NCBI GenBank assembly: GCA_949317995.1
Contig: OX439035.1
Coordinates: forward strand, 83,887,959-83,951,958
DNA: 64,000 nucleotides
Reading direction: 5' to 3'
DNA from: Acholoe squamosa
Taxonomy: Eukaryota > Annelida > Polychaeta > Phyllodocida > Polynoidae
Shown here: positions 21,600 through 30,658 of the stretch, in pieces
Numbering within the stretch: the stretch's first letter is position 1
How the letters are laid out: each line of letters starts with the position of its first letter
Program-made: the position numbers and the translations under genes
Notes under the pieces: generated by a model
Database searches by the model: none
What the model was told of the DNA's origin: nothing
What the model saw: only the letters and a program-made list of their open reading frames with translations

Positions 21600-21924
21600 G
21601 GTGAACTTAGACGGGATACTACAGGATGGGCGATAATCCTGTAGTATGGACGTGTGTTACTATGAAGGAAAATGGGGGGTGATGCAGATGCCGAAGGGGG
21701 AGGGGCCGCCCGGAGGAGCAGGTCAAGCTGACTCATGCAGGTAGACGGAAAGGAGGGCGATACACAAAGAAAGGGGAAAAGTAGGGCAAGGTAGGAAAAG
21801 AGGGGAGGGGGGGGAGGCCAGCGCAACAGGTATATGCAGGAGGAGATGCATCAGGAGGTGGCAGTGCGCGCACAACGAGGGACGAGATAAGACCTCACAG
21901 TAAATAGCAGGTGCTGATGGACGG
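21600..21924 (+). other. E1 purine-rich spacer after pol
   Basis: This 325-base spacer is strongly purine-biased, with AGGGGAGGGGGGGGAGG near 21800. No frame longer than the accessory ORF that follows is present. It could hold a splice acceptor for the small ORFs, but none stands out. Confidence 0.4.
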
Positions 21925-22512
21925 ATGGCAGATAGCTGGTACGATAGCGTTGGAGAACAGCAATACCAACAATACTATAATACGTGGATGATTCAAGACA
22001 ACTATTGCAATAGCACTTACAATGAAAGGAGCACAGTGTCTGCAGCAAGTTCAACAACAACAGAAACAAATGAAAAAGGATTTGGTGCGACTTCAACGTC
22101 AGGCCAACCAAGCTCAACGCAAGAGCCAATACAGGTGGTGGAAGCAGCTCAAGCCGAGGTCCTGGTAAATCATCAGGGAAACATATGGGATAGCATACGT
22201 GATATCACCGTGGGACAGACAGAATGGGAGTGGCTGTTGGATGCCACTCTACAAGGCACCGGTGGTATAATTAAGAGAGAGACTCAGACCACAGAAACAG
22301 CGACACAGACAGAACCATCAATATTTTATAGTAAAGACGATGAATTTGTGCTGGATACATCAATCAGATTGGATGACATATTGATAGAAGAGTATTATAG
22401 CAGAAGACAAGTGACATCAAGGCTCTGTCACATTTGTGGCAGAACAACAGCAACAGCGGCAGGAGCGGCCAAACACCTGGAACAGGTACATGGGATAAAA
22501 CATCTCATATAA
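21925..22512 (+). CDS. E1 ORF3, small protein with C2H2-like finger
   Basis: I do not recognise the family. The 195-residue protein is rich in Thr, Gln, Ser and Tyr at the start and acidic in the middle. It ends with C-x2-C-x13-H-x4-H (CHICG ... KHLEQVH, about residues 168-190), which fits a single C2H2 zinc finger. It starts about 325 bases after pol, and its TAA overlaps the next ATG as TAATG. It could be a nucleic-acid-binding regulator of the element, which is inference. Expression would need splicing or reinitiation because it is far from the 5' end. Confidence 0.7.
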   Translation: MADSWYDSVGEQQYQQYYNTWMIQDNYCNSTYNERSTVSAASSTTTETNEKGFGATSTSGQPSSTQEPIQVVEAAQAEVLVNHQGNIWDSIRDITVGQTEWEWLLDATLQGTGGIIKRETQTTETATQTEPSIFYSKDDEFVLDTSIRLDDILIEEYYSRRQVTSRLCHICGRTTATAAGAAKHLEQVHGIKHLI

Positions 22513-22997
22513 TGTCCACTAGTGAGGATGCGGGAAAGAGAGCACCATCTATAGTAAAGGCAGGGAGATATAGGGGACAACAGGTAGAAGATGCGCTGGA
22601 TGCTATATATGGATTTGGATATTCATTGCCAAAGGTATTCAGATACAATGGGGCGACGTTACAGGATATAGTAATGCAGAAAATATCAAAACTGAAATTG
22701 GACATCGCGAGATTGCCAAGATATTTGAGGGAACAAGTAAACAGACATCACTTTAAGTATGGAGTAGGGAGTGTGACTAATGCATTCTTTTTCTCAAGAA
22801 AGTGTAGGAGACATCGCAAGACTAGTAGAGGGAAACGATGCAGGCAGTGTAGACAAAGAGATGAAACTTGGGAAATGTTTAAACTGAAGCAAAAGGGAAA
22901 GCATATCACCCAGGGAGTGTTAACATCCGGGGTTAGAGACAATGAGACGACCCTGGAGGAGGAGGATGCAACTGAAAATTTTGATAAATATAATTAG
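22512..22997 (+). CDS. E1 ORF4, basic Arg/Cys-rich small protein
   Basis: The 161-residue protein starts at the ATG of the TAATG overlap with ORF3, an arrangement linked to termination-reinitiation in other retroelements. The family is not recognised. The first 90 residues look globular. Residues 96-117 are packed with Arg, Lys and four Cys (RKCRRHRKTSRGKRCRQCRQ), suited to RNA binding or nuclear import, and the C-terminus is acidic. A role like the arginine-rich regulators of complex retroviruses is only an analogy. Confidence 0.65.
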   Translation: MSTSEDAGKRAPSIVKAGRYRGQQVEDALDAIYGFGYSLPKVFRYNGATLQDIVMQKISKLKLDIARLPRYLREQVNRHHFKYGVGSVTNAFFFSRKCRRHRKTSRGKRCRQCRQRDETWEMFKLKQKGKHITQGVLTSGVRDNETTLEEEDATENFDKYN

Positions 22998-23087
22998 TAA
23001 GGATATGAGTTGATAGGAAAGAACAAAGGGACTGTACGGATATAAAATACAATACCTGTTAGGGGAACGTTGTGAGAGGTCGAAGAA

Positions 23088-23429
23088 ATGTACAAAATGG
23101 CAGGTATCAGTATAACGCCACCTACATTTAGAGGAGCACCAGGAGAAAAGATAGAAGAATATTTCTACGACATGGATCTGATTAAGAGAATATATGATCT
23201 AGGGGAAATGGAATATGTGGCATTATTATTGTGGGGAATGAAAGGTGAAGTGAAAACTTGGGTTAGGAAATTACCTGAGGAAAGTAAGAATACTGCATGG
23301 AAGATACAGCAAATAACCATGGCAGTATTTGCAGCTCCAGATGCATGGAAAGAATGGGGTACAGGAGGAAAGAGACAGAAAAGACAGCGCGAGAATGACG
23401 GCGCGGAAACAGAGCCAGCGGGGGAATGA
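23088..23429 (+). CDS. E1 ORF5, mini-capsid (Gag capsid-like) protein
   Basis: The 113-residue product opens with a PPTFRGAPGEKIEEYF segment that matches the capsid start of E1's own Gag (PSFNGESGEDYRRYF, about residue 583). It keeps the same spacing of an L..G.KG...W....PE..K.T..K pattern over about 75 residues, then ends with a short basic tail. It therefore looks like the N-terminal half of a Retrotrans_gag capsid with no C-terminal half, RGG segment or zinc cluster. It is diverged from the Gag copy, so this is not a fresh duplication. It could co-assemble with or interfere with Gag, as truncated capsids do in other systems (inference). Confidence 0.7.
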   Translation: MYKMAGISITPPTFRGAPGEKIEEYFYDMDLIKRIYDLGEMEYVALLLWGMKGEVKTWVRKLPEESKNTAWKIQQITMAVFAAPDAWKEWGTGGKRQKRQRENDGAETEPAGE

Positions 23430-23992
23430 ACACGTGCGTGAGAAAAGAGGGGGGGGGGGAAGCGTTGGACACTGAGACAGGCATATGTATATTAATAGCC
23501 TAGTAACAGGAAAAAGGGGGGGGGGAGAGAGCAGACATGCGCAGGTAAAGAAAGAGATAAGATGCAATGACAAGCAAGACAGTTGGCAGTGCAGGAGTGG
23601 AACTCCAGCTGTACAGACATCGGCAAGCAACAGATACAGACTACACTCAAAAGTTTAACAAGATAGAACAACTAGCATGCTACGCGGACATAACCACAAC
23701 AAGACAACATAATCAGCAGTTTAGATAAGCTATAAACATGAGTTCTAGTGGAAAAGCCTGGATCATAGACAACGGAAGGTTCATAGCGGTTGAGATGAAT
23801 TAATGGAGATCAGTAATAATTTACTGAAGGAAAGGAATCATCGCCCACTGTAGAGAGGGTAGAGATATTAAGGCTCAGATACACCCTACTCTATGGATAA
23901 GACTTAACTACTTAAAACAGTTTGTAGAAAATTGTAAAAAGGTCGGATTCATTTAGGATGCATTCAATATAAAACATGTTAGAAATACATAC
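23430..23992 (+). other. E1 non-coding segment with internal polypurine tracts
   Basis: No sense coding frame is evident. Two strong polypurine tracts occur: AGAAAAGAGGGGGGGGGGAAG around 23440-23461 and GGAAAAAGGGGGGGGGGAGAGAG around 23509-23531. They resemble retroviral polypurine primers and could serve as internal plus-strand starts, or could simply be G-runs. Confidence 0.45.
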
Positions 23993-24063
23993 CTGAAGTG
24001 AAGATTTAAGGACTAGTAGGAGTAGAGGCATCATCATCATCAGCAGATGAAGCGGGAGAAGAA
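23993..24063 (-). CDS. E1 antisense gene, short second exon
   Basis: On the minus strand a pyrimidine-rich acceptor (TTTATTTACTATCTTCAG) ends at 24064 and a donor GTATGTAT starts at 23992, framing 71 bases. Joined to the donor at 24653 (intron 590 bases, GT-AG), the second frame of the long exon continues for 19 codons of the same Ser/Pro/Thr/Asp-rich character and stops at TAA 24006-24008. The matching frame, matching composition and clean splice sites are the support. No transcript data are available. Confidence 0.55.
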
Positions 24064-24069
24064 CTGAAG

Positions 24070-24650
24070 ATAGTAAATAAAGCAGGTATATGAGACAAAG
24101 AGAAAGAAGTGCATCACATACAGGAGGCAACCACTATGGGGCACCTTATAAGTTGTCTAAGGGTGAATGGAAACACTAGTCGGAACCAGCAGGACCACAG
24201 TTGCGACACACATAGAATGACTCCAGTAACAAGGTCCATAATTAAGAGGCCTAAATTTAAAGGATATATCTGTCCAGAAGTAAGGCATTCTGTTAAAGAA
24301 CCAGAGCCTATAATGGTTTAATTATTTAAGAAGCCCAGACTCTGAGAAAGGAAAAACGATGTCTATAGCTGTAGATATATAAAAAAAAAAAAAATAAGTG
24401 TGAGTGAAATTCTTTTCTAAGAAGGTATTAGGACACATAAAATTCAGCTATATGGGTGTATTAATGAGATCAGTTATACACCTGAGACTGTGAATGTGAT
24501 CGCCACTACTCACAAATCAGAGGAGCTCAGCGACTTTATAGAGTTAGCTTATGCATATATTTTAAAAGAAAATATGTGTATAGTATCTTATTACAAGAAC
24601 GAAGTGAGCGTCTCTAGGAATCAAAGTATGAATCACTAGGGAAATATACT
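24070..24650. other. predicted intron of the antisense gene
   Basis: This AT-rich stretch includes an A-rich run near 24381-24393 and has no convincing frame on either strand. It lies between the two antisense exons, bounded on the minus strand by GTAAGTAT and TATCTTCAG. Confidence 0.45.
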
Positions 24651-24653
24651 TAC

Positions 24654-25899
24654 TTCTGCGAGAGGGTAGAAGCTGGGGAAGCCAATGTTGGAAGGATAGG
24701 ACCTCCAAGATTAGAAGAACGGGAGGTTTGTGGTCTGGCAGGAAGCTGATAGGGATGATGTCGCGTAGTGGTAGCAGATGAAGATGTCAAGAGAGATATG
24801 ATGGTAGAAGAACTGTGAGTCAGTCGTGAGGAAGAGGCCATGGTGCTGGACTGACAGGTCAACGGTGAGAAGGGTGGATGTCCAGGTGAGATAGCCAGAG
24901 TACTCCAGAACGAGGGCGACATTACTGGAAGGTGTGGAAGTGAAGCTGCAGTGGATGAAGATGAAGTAAACTGACCGGAAGTAGAAGAGGTCAGGGCCAG
25001 AGCGGGCGTATGTAGGCAGGAAGGCGGAGACCTAGAAGCCGAGGTGGCGCGGGCCTCTGCAGCTGGAGCAGCTCGGATGGTGATGTGAGGCATCCTTAAT
25101 GAAGATACAGCAGGAAACTGACCGGAAGTAGTGGCGCTGGTAGTAGAAAAGGGACGAGAAGCAGCGGCAGAAATGTGGATGTTAGGGTTGTTCTGGACGT
25201 CAGAGGTGCAGTGGTGGCTAGCAAAGGTGTGTATGGTAAGGGCGAAACACCGGAAGTAGCAGGAAGGTGAGAAAACACATTGTAGTCTACATATGAAGAG
25301 TGATGCTGAGGTGGCAGTGGACGAGAAGTTGATGAAACAGCGAAGTTGGCAGGCAGAGAATATTGGTGGGAGGTGTCCACTCGTAAAGGAAGAGTCGCTG
25401 TGCAAGTTGGTAGCGCATTGGAGGTAAAGGTGGATGCTAGGCTTGGAGCAGAGGTAGCAGGCACTATGGCGCTATAGGTGGGACGCGCACCCAGGGGAGA
25501 CATCTGTGTAGGATTCCAGGGTGGCACGAAAGAGGTGGTCAAGTTGACAGACGGAGGCGTGATATTGACATAAGCAGGCCGATAAGCAGGTGCAGGAACA
25601 GGAGGAACAGCAGCAGTTGATTGCAGGCGGTAATTGGGATCGGGCATCCCATCCAGGTGAATGACGCGCAGTGTCATGTCCGTCATGTGACAAGCTAAGC
25701 GTAGATGATCTCGAATGGTGGTGTGTGAGGGCATGGTCGCGCCTTGCGGTCCGGTGCATACTAGCATGCACGGAGTGACGTTAGCATCTGTGGAGGACAG
25801 GTCTCTGCAGCCGACGATGTAGGTAAAGCCGGGCTGGAGACGATCTATCGGGAGATAGACGAGTGCGCCATTGACAGAAACGCTGAAATAGCTAGCCAT
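24654..25899 (-). CDS. E1 antisense gene, long exon
   Basis: This is an open reading region on the strand opposite to gag-pol-env. From the ATG at 25899 a first frame runs to 25096 (267 codons): about 100 residues that look folded, then Pro/Ser/Thr-rich sequence. A second overlapping frame (open 25405-24650) carries the same Ser/Thr/Pro/Ala-rich style onward from about 25200 and seems the true continuation, so a one-base-type shift or tiny intron near 25190-25215 must be assumed. The second frame runs into the donor GTAAGTAT at 24653, and its apparent TAA stop lies inside that donor. No family is recognised. The plus strand here has no comparable frame. A possible acceptor (TTCTCAG) ends at 25934, 34 bases upstream of the ATG. 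Confidence 0.6.
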
Positions 25900-25934
25900 C
25901 TTCAGTGCGAACAGGGTGGAAGTCAAGCATCGAC

Positions 25935-26307
25935 TGAGAATTTAATTCTAGGTATCTAACCAAGGGGATGGGAAGTTGAAATAAGAAAACAAAAATATAG
26001 TGAAAACTATAGTAAAAAAAAAATTGAGGGCACATTAGGAGGAGTCGCTGAGACAAAGACTCCAATCCAATAAATTGGTGTTATCAGATGGAAGAGACGT
26101 ACAGCTAGATAGGAAAGGAAGGCACACGTGTTCAGATTGACGGGAAAATATATACAAGAAGGGGTAAAAGGGTCATGAACTGGTGAACTATCTGACACGA
26201 TAGGGCTTATTAAGTGTTCAAGATCCATAAAAAACTTCCAGGAGCGATCAGTTAGGAGTCGTAGTAACCCAACTCGAACTGTAACCGGAAGCCATAATAA
26301 GAAGAAA
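25935..26307. other. E1 spacer upstream of env
   Basis: No sense frame is present. On the minus strand TATA-like and T-rich sequence near 25985-26025 could be promoter or upstream intron of the antisense gene. The plus strand would need a splice acceptor here for an env message; none is obvious. Confidence 0.3.
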
Positions 26308-29064
26308 ATGGCGTGGCTAACTATACTATGTGTCTTATGTTCCTTGTGGGGTGTGGTAGATGCTGGAAGGCACACTTTCGAGACTTTAGAGAGAGCCGAA
26401 TTAGGTGTCATTTTGCAACCTGGTAGACGTATTTCTACAGCTGAGCACAATCATGTGTCACAAGTGTTTGTATTAGAGATACCAGATAGATTACCAGAGC
26501 CGGAAATGGAAAGTATTTATGAACAATGTGTGAAAAATATGCAGGTTATGTGTGATATTCAACATCACAACAGAACCTTATTATTTGAAGATACCTGTGA
26601 CAACATCAAACAGAAAGAAGAATGGTTGAATCAAATTATTAGAAAACTAATACAGGCCAGAGAGGAGGAAGTAGAAAAGCTGATGGAAAACATACCTGAA
26701 CAACAACAAGTCAAAAGGTCTAAGAGAGCAGGTATACCAGGTCTAAATATTATAGGAGAGTTGTCGTACTATATTTTTGGCACTGGGAGAGCTGATGATG
26801 TAGCCAGAAATGAAAAAGATATTCAATTACTGAAGACATCATATTATAAGATGCGTGATGTTATTAAAACATTGGCCACAAGTACTAGCAATGGCTTGGA
26901 GGACGTCATGGCGGAAGTGGGAGAGTTGGCTGATAGACAGTTACAATTGTATGAAATGGCTAAGATATCATTGAAGAGACGGAAGTTGCTGGAAAGAACT
27001 CAAACTATGCACAGTGTGGCATTATATGAACTATCCATTGTATACAACCATGAAAGCCTGCTGACAAGGGTCAAATGGGGGTATATTATACATTTATTAA
27101 ATGAACTCATTGAGATAAAAGATATGGCAGCTGAGGTAAGATTGGCATCACGAAGAAAACTATCATCAAAATTGGTCACTAGAGAAGATTTGAAGGAAGC
27201 TATAGTCAACACTGAAGTATATTTAAAGGCTACGTACCCACGATTTAGGGTCGCTTTTACTGATCCTGAATATTACTATGATAATAGTGTGGTGCGAGTA
27301 TATCAGCACCAAGGTCGTGTGAAGATGCAGATAAGGATTCCGGTGGTGTCAGAGGAACACATATTTTGTGTATACTCTGTAAAGGTGTTTCCGGTGCCAG
27401 TGCGGCTGGCCAATAAAGAAGCTGACGGGACGAGAATAGAGGGATTGCCATCAGAAGTAGCCATATCAAAGAATGGGCGGTATTATATATCAGAGCCAGT
27501 GGTGAATTGGGCGCGTTGCCATGGCAACTCAATAGCAGTATGCCCAGATATTCCACACATGAGAAAAATAGCCGAACGAGGGTGCATGGTGGCACTAATA
27601 AGAAATGACAAGGTGGCCATAGCAGAAACATGTGAGATCAACTATATAGTGCAACCAAATTTTCCTTCATTTGCGATAGCACTGGGAAAGGGTCGTACTT
27701 TGGTATCGGGACCCGACATACAAGGTCAATTGATGTGTCAATCAAGCCCCCCTGTTAAGGTGAACATGCATCATTACGCCATATTGAACATTGGGTGTGA
27801 TTGCGCATTCATGACTGCCGGGGCGTGGATGCCTTACAGCTTGGCAGGATGTGGTCATGTGAACATGGAAACTAATGTGACTTTTGTAAATAACGATTTG
27901 CTACAAATGAACAGTGTTAAGAAATTGACATGGATAAAGGCCGTATTAAATGGTGAAACTGTAGAGGTATTGCAAGATGAAGTGTTGCCAAAATTAGTAA
28001 AGACCAAAATGAAACACAAGGCTAGGATACAACAGTCGCCAGCAGCTGTCAATCTTAAGAATTTGGTGAGTGCAATGGAAGACGGATCAGCATTACCCGA
28101 TTTGGATGGCATGAGTGGTGGAGGCCATTTTCCTACTGAATCACTATGGGATTATTCACCAATAATGATTGCAGGGGTGATTGTTATGACTCTGATGGTG
28201 GTGCAATATTTTTGTTTAAAAAGACTATTAATGGCATATATATTAGCAAGAATGCCTATGAGAATAAGGAGTCTAGAAACCTGGGACTATGAAAAATACG
28301 GTGAAGATGTCGGAGGTAATTATGAGGAAGAGGATCCGGAACACAAAACAACAATAGCTATGTTATCATTGATATTGATAGTAATGATAATAATAATAGT
28401 GTTACTGGTGAGGAAGGTGCGACAACTAAAGAGGCTTCAACCAGTGGATGGACTGTATCTAGAGGTGGCAACTAAAGAGATTACAGAAATAATACCACTG
28501 GGGGAGAGTCTAATGCCTTTGGACCAGGTATTTCAAAGACCAGCAGAACAGGCTCTTATTAGAGACGTAGCAATAAGCTACTCGTGCCCGAAGTACATAG
28601 CTACGGTGCAGTGGGGTCGAGTGTTATATTCCACTGAGATGGCAACGGCGGAAAACGCAGTGCCATTGCCATTACCAGCCACTGTGAAGGTGTCAAAGAA
28701 ATTAGCAGGGATACTGAACGGTGACTATGGATTTACGGTGATGACAAGATTGATTAGGTATAGTGGGGGTCTGGCGACAGGTGTACCACTAGAGATACCT
28801 ATGATATCAGCGGCGGGCTGGACACCAATAAGGAACAGAGAGATAAATACACATCAGTTATCTGACACGGGACATGCCAGAGCCATGGCTCAGTTAAGAA
28901 GATCAAGACAGTTACCAGAAGTGCCTGGAGAATCATATGGGGCTACGGCTGTCTCATATTCAGTAAACAAGGGTCATAAAGAGTCGGTGAACGTGGCTCT
29001 GCGAGGTCAAGAGCCCAGGACGGGATCGTCATCGGTGTACGTGGACCTGAATGAAAGAGACTGA
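26308..29064 (+). CDS. env: E1 envelope-like glycoprotein, F-protein type
   Basis: This is a predicted membrane-fusion glycoprotein in the position of env. The ATG at 26308 starts a hydrophobic signal peptide (about 1-20). A furin-type site R-S-K-R ends at residue 140, and it is followed at once by a Gly-rich, hydrophobic segment with an IFGT motif (141-158). This is the layout of baculovirus F and errantivirus envelopes, in which a short F2 is cut from a large F1. A helical heptad-rich stretch follows (about 165-270), then Cys-containing ectodomain. Two hydrophobic spans occur, near 615-640 and 683-705, instead of the usual single anchor. A C-terminal tail of over 200 residues ends in tyrosine motifs. 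N-glycosylation sequons occur near residues 88 and 520. It is 918 codons without a break, longer than most F-like envelopes. Confidence 0.85.
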   Translation: MAWLTILCVLCSLWGVVDAGRHTFETLERAELGVILQPGRRISTAEHNHVSQVFVLEIPDRLPEPEMESIYEQCVKNMQVMCDIQHHNRTLLFEDTCDNIKQKEEWLNQIIRKLIQAREEEVEKLMENIPEQQQVKRSKRAGIPGLNIIGELSYYIFGTGRADDVARNEKDIQLLKTSYYKMRDVIKTLATSTSNGLEDVMAEVGELADRQLQLYEMAKISLKRRKLLERTQTMHSVALYELSIVYNHESLLTRVKWGYIIHLLNELIEIKDMAAEVRLASRRKLSSKLVTREDLKEAIVNTEVYLKATYPRFRVAFTDPEYYYDNSVVRVYQHQGRVKMQIRIPVVSEEHIFCVYSVKVFPVPVRLANKEADGTRIEGLPSEVAISKNGRYYISEPVVNWARCHGNSIAVCPDIPHMRKIAERGCMVALIRNDKVAIAETCEINYIVQPNFPSFAIALGKGRTLVSGPDIQGQLMCQSSPPVKVNMHHYAILNIGCDCAFMTAGAWMPYSLAGCGHVNMETNVTFVNNDLLQMNSVKKLTWIKAVLNGETVEVLQDEVLPKLVKTKMKHKARIQQSPAAVNLKNLVSAMEDGSALPDLDGMSGGGHFPTESLWDYSPIMIAGVIVMTLMVVQYFCLKRLLMAYILARMPMRIRSLETWDYEKYGEDVGGNYEEEDPEHKTTIAMLSLILIVMIIIIVLLVRKVRQLKRLQPVDGLYLEVATKEITEIIPLGESLMPLDQVFQRPAEQALIRDVAISYSCPKYIATVQWGRVLYSTEMATAENAVPLPLPATVKVSKKLAGILNGDYGFTVMTRLIRYSGGLATGVPLEIPMISAAGWTPIRNREINTHQLSDTGHARAMAQLRRSRQLPEVPGESYGATAVSYSVNKGHKESVNVALRGQEPRTGSSSVYVDLNERD

Positions 29065-29929
29065 AGGTGATGAATAAAACGCCATCATGAGAGAGACTTG
29101 GCATAGACGGTGTCAGGACAAGAAAAGGGGGGGGGAGAAAGATATCGTGCAGCTGGCGTGAGACGAAAGGATGGAATAGACAATACAAAGACGATCTACA
29201 GATGAATTGATATAATGTCTGGGAATGGTGCCAGTGTATATTATTAAGTAAGATAATATAACTAAAAGAAACTGTAATTTAAATGTACGACCAACTAATG
29301 AGACACTAACTACGACGTAATGTGGCAAGTGGAAAGATTTCTGATGTATATACTCGTTGACAAGCTGTGCACGCGTGAGTTAAGTAAGAGGTTGCCAGGT
29401 GTAACCCAAGACGCGTTAGAGTGTGTTTTATAGTGATGCTTGGGGCAAAGGGTAGATAGAGGGGAACGTTTCGGAACAAGGAGTTGACAGATGTAAGGAG
29501 ATTTATTAGCCCGATTGGGTGTAACTGGTGTCGACTCCCGGGTAAGGATAGTAAAAAGAATATATAAACATAGAATGGGACAAAGTGCTTAGTAAAGGCG
29601 AGTGAATGAGTAAAATAAATAACAAAGGAAAGGAAAACAAATTGAGAATCAAGGAATGAGAGAATTGTAATAATAAAGTATATGTTAGGGGACAAGTTTG
29701 CGCTAAGAATAAGTCACCAATGCAGTGTGGAAAATATATATAGTAATAATGCATGGTATTATATAAGTGTGGTGTATATGTATGTGCATAAATAACTATT
29801 GAAATGTATAATATGATAACGATGATTACTTCAGGTATTAGTGACAAAACAATACATAAGATGTATTCAGGCATAATTTATGCTTGACAATTGGTGTGAC
29901 TCGCGTCACAAGAGGGGAGCGCCCGCACC
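29065..29929 (+). other. E1 3' untranslated region
   Basis: This stretch of about 865 bases has no gene. A polypurine tract with nine or ten G lies near 29115-29139. A weaker one (ACAAGAGGGGAGCG) lies at about 29909-29922, followed by eight bases before the 3' LTR; either could prime plus-strand synthesis. Minus-strand frames here are Ser/Leu/Tyr-rich and look accidental. Confidence 0.45.
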
Positions 29930-30654
29930 TGTTTTGTCATCAATAGCCAATAATTATAATGAACGGGTATAACAGGGTACGCTTATGTGGGTATTTATTG
30001 TATACTGTATTATGTGTGTATTTATTGTATGCTATATGGGAGAGTGCTATGGGAGTCCTGTATAGGGTTTATGGTAGCTAAGAGTTTATGGTAGGCTGTG
30101 GAATGTTGCAGACGGAGGGGAGTCGACGAGATCTGGTCAGGTAGAATCTGTAGAGGGGGAGGGGGGAATACGGGTGAGCCAAACACCGGCGTCTGAAAGG
30201 TGTGAGGGGTTGGTAAGAGATAGGGAGGAGTTAGTATTGTGGGAGCAGCCGAGGAGGCAACACATACTCCTGGAGTAGACGAGGATGAAGCTGTTTAGTA
30301 TTTAGTATTACACTTAGCCAATGTAAGAACGGATTGAACAGGATCTCTATGGCACTTACACCTCTCCAGTAGCATCGGATTGTTAAAACATGAACTGCTT
30401 GTATGAATAGACTGATGTCGGTGAAGCTGTGCAACCTGAGTGGGATCACCAAACAACTGTAACTGTGAATAACCAATGAACAATAAATGGTGACTTGTAT
30501 CGGCGTCTTGGTGTTGGTTAAAAGAATGGGCTAGGCCAACATCATACCACTAGAGTTAGTCTTCCCAAATACGTGAGAACAGCGGAGCGAGCTGATAATA
30601 ACTACACAAGTTAGACCACATTAATATACATATAAACACAACCCACACAGCCCA
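29930..30654 (+). repeat. E1 3' LTR
   Basis: It appears identical to 13565-14289 along the full 725 bases, with TG and CA ends and CTAG on its outer side. The AATAAA corresponding to that in the 5' LTR lies at 30482-30487. Confidence 0.95.
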
Positions 30655-30658
30655 CTAG

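Larger units (their letters stand above)
13565..30654 (+). mobile_element. E1: 17.1 kb complex LTR retrovirus-like element
   Basis: Two 725-base direct repeats begin TG and end CA and are bordered by the 4-base duplication CTAG (13561-13564 and 30655-30658). They enclose, in order: gag, pol (protease, RT, RNase H, integrase), two small ORFs, a mini-capsid ORF, an antisense gene with a predicted intron, and an envelope gene. The pol order (RT before integrase) and the D-T-G-A protease place it with Ty3/gypsy (Metaviridae). The envelope has the arrangement of errantiviruses and baculovirus F proteins. At 17 kb it is about twice the usual length of gypsy elements with env, and about 5.3 kb of the excess lies between pol and env. 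The repeats look identical and all long frames are open, so it inserted very recently. Confidence 0.93.

Noticed and set aside
29306..29874. Two minus-strand frames of 122-129 codons in the E1 3' untranslated region
   Set aside because: They are Ser/Tyr/Ile/Leu-rich, overlap each other in different frames, and no splice site links them to the antisense gene; probably AT-rich sequence by-products.
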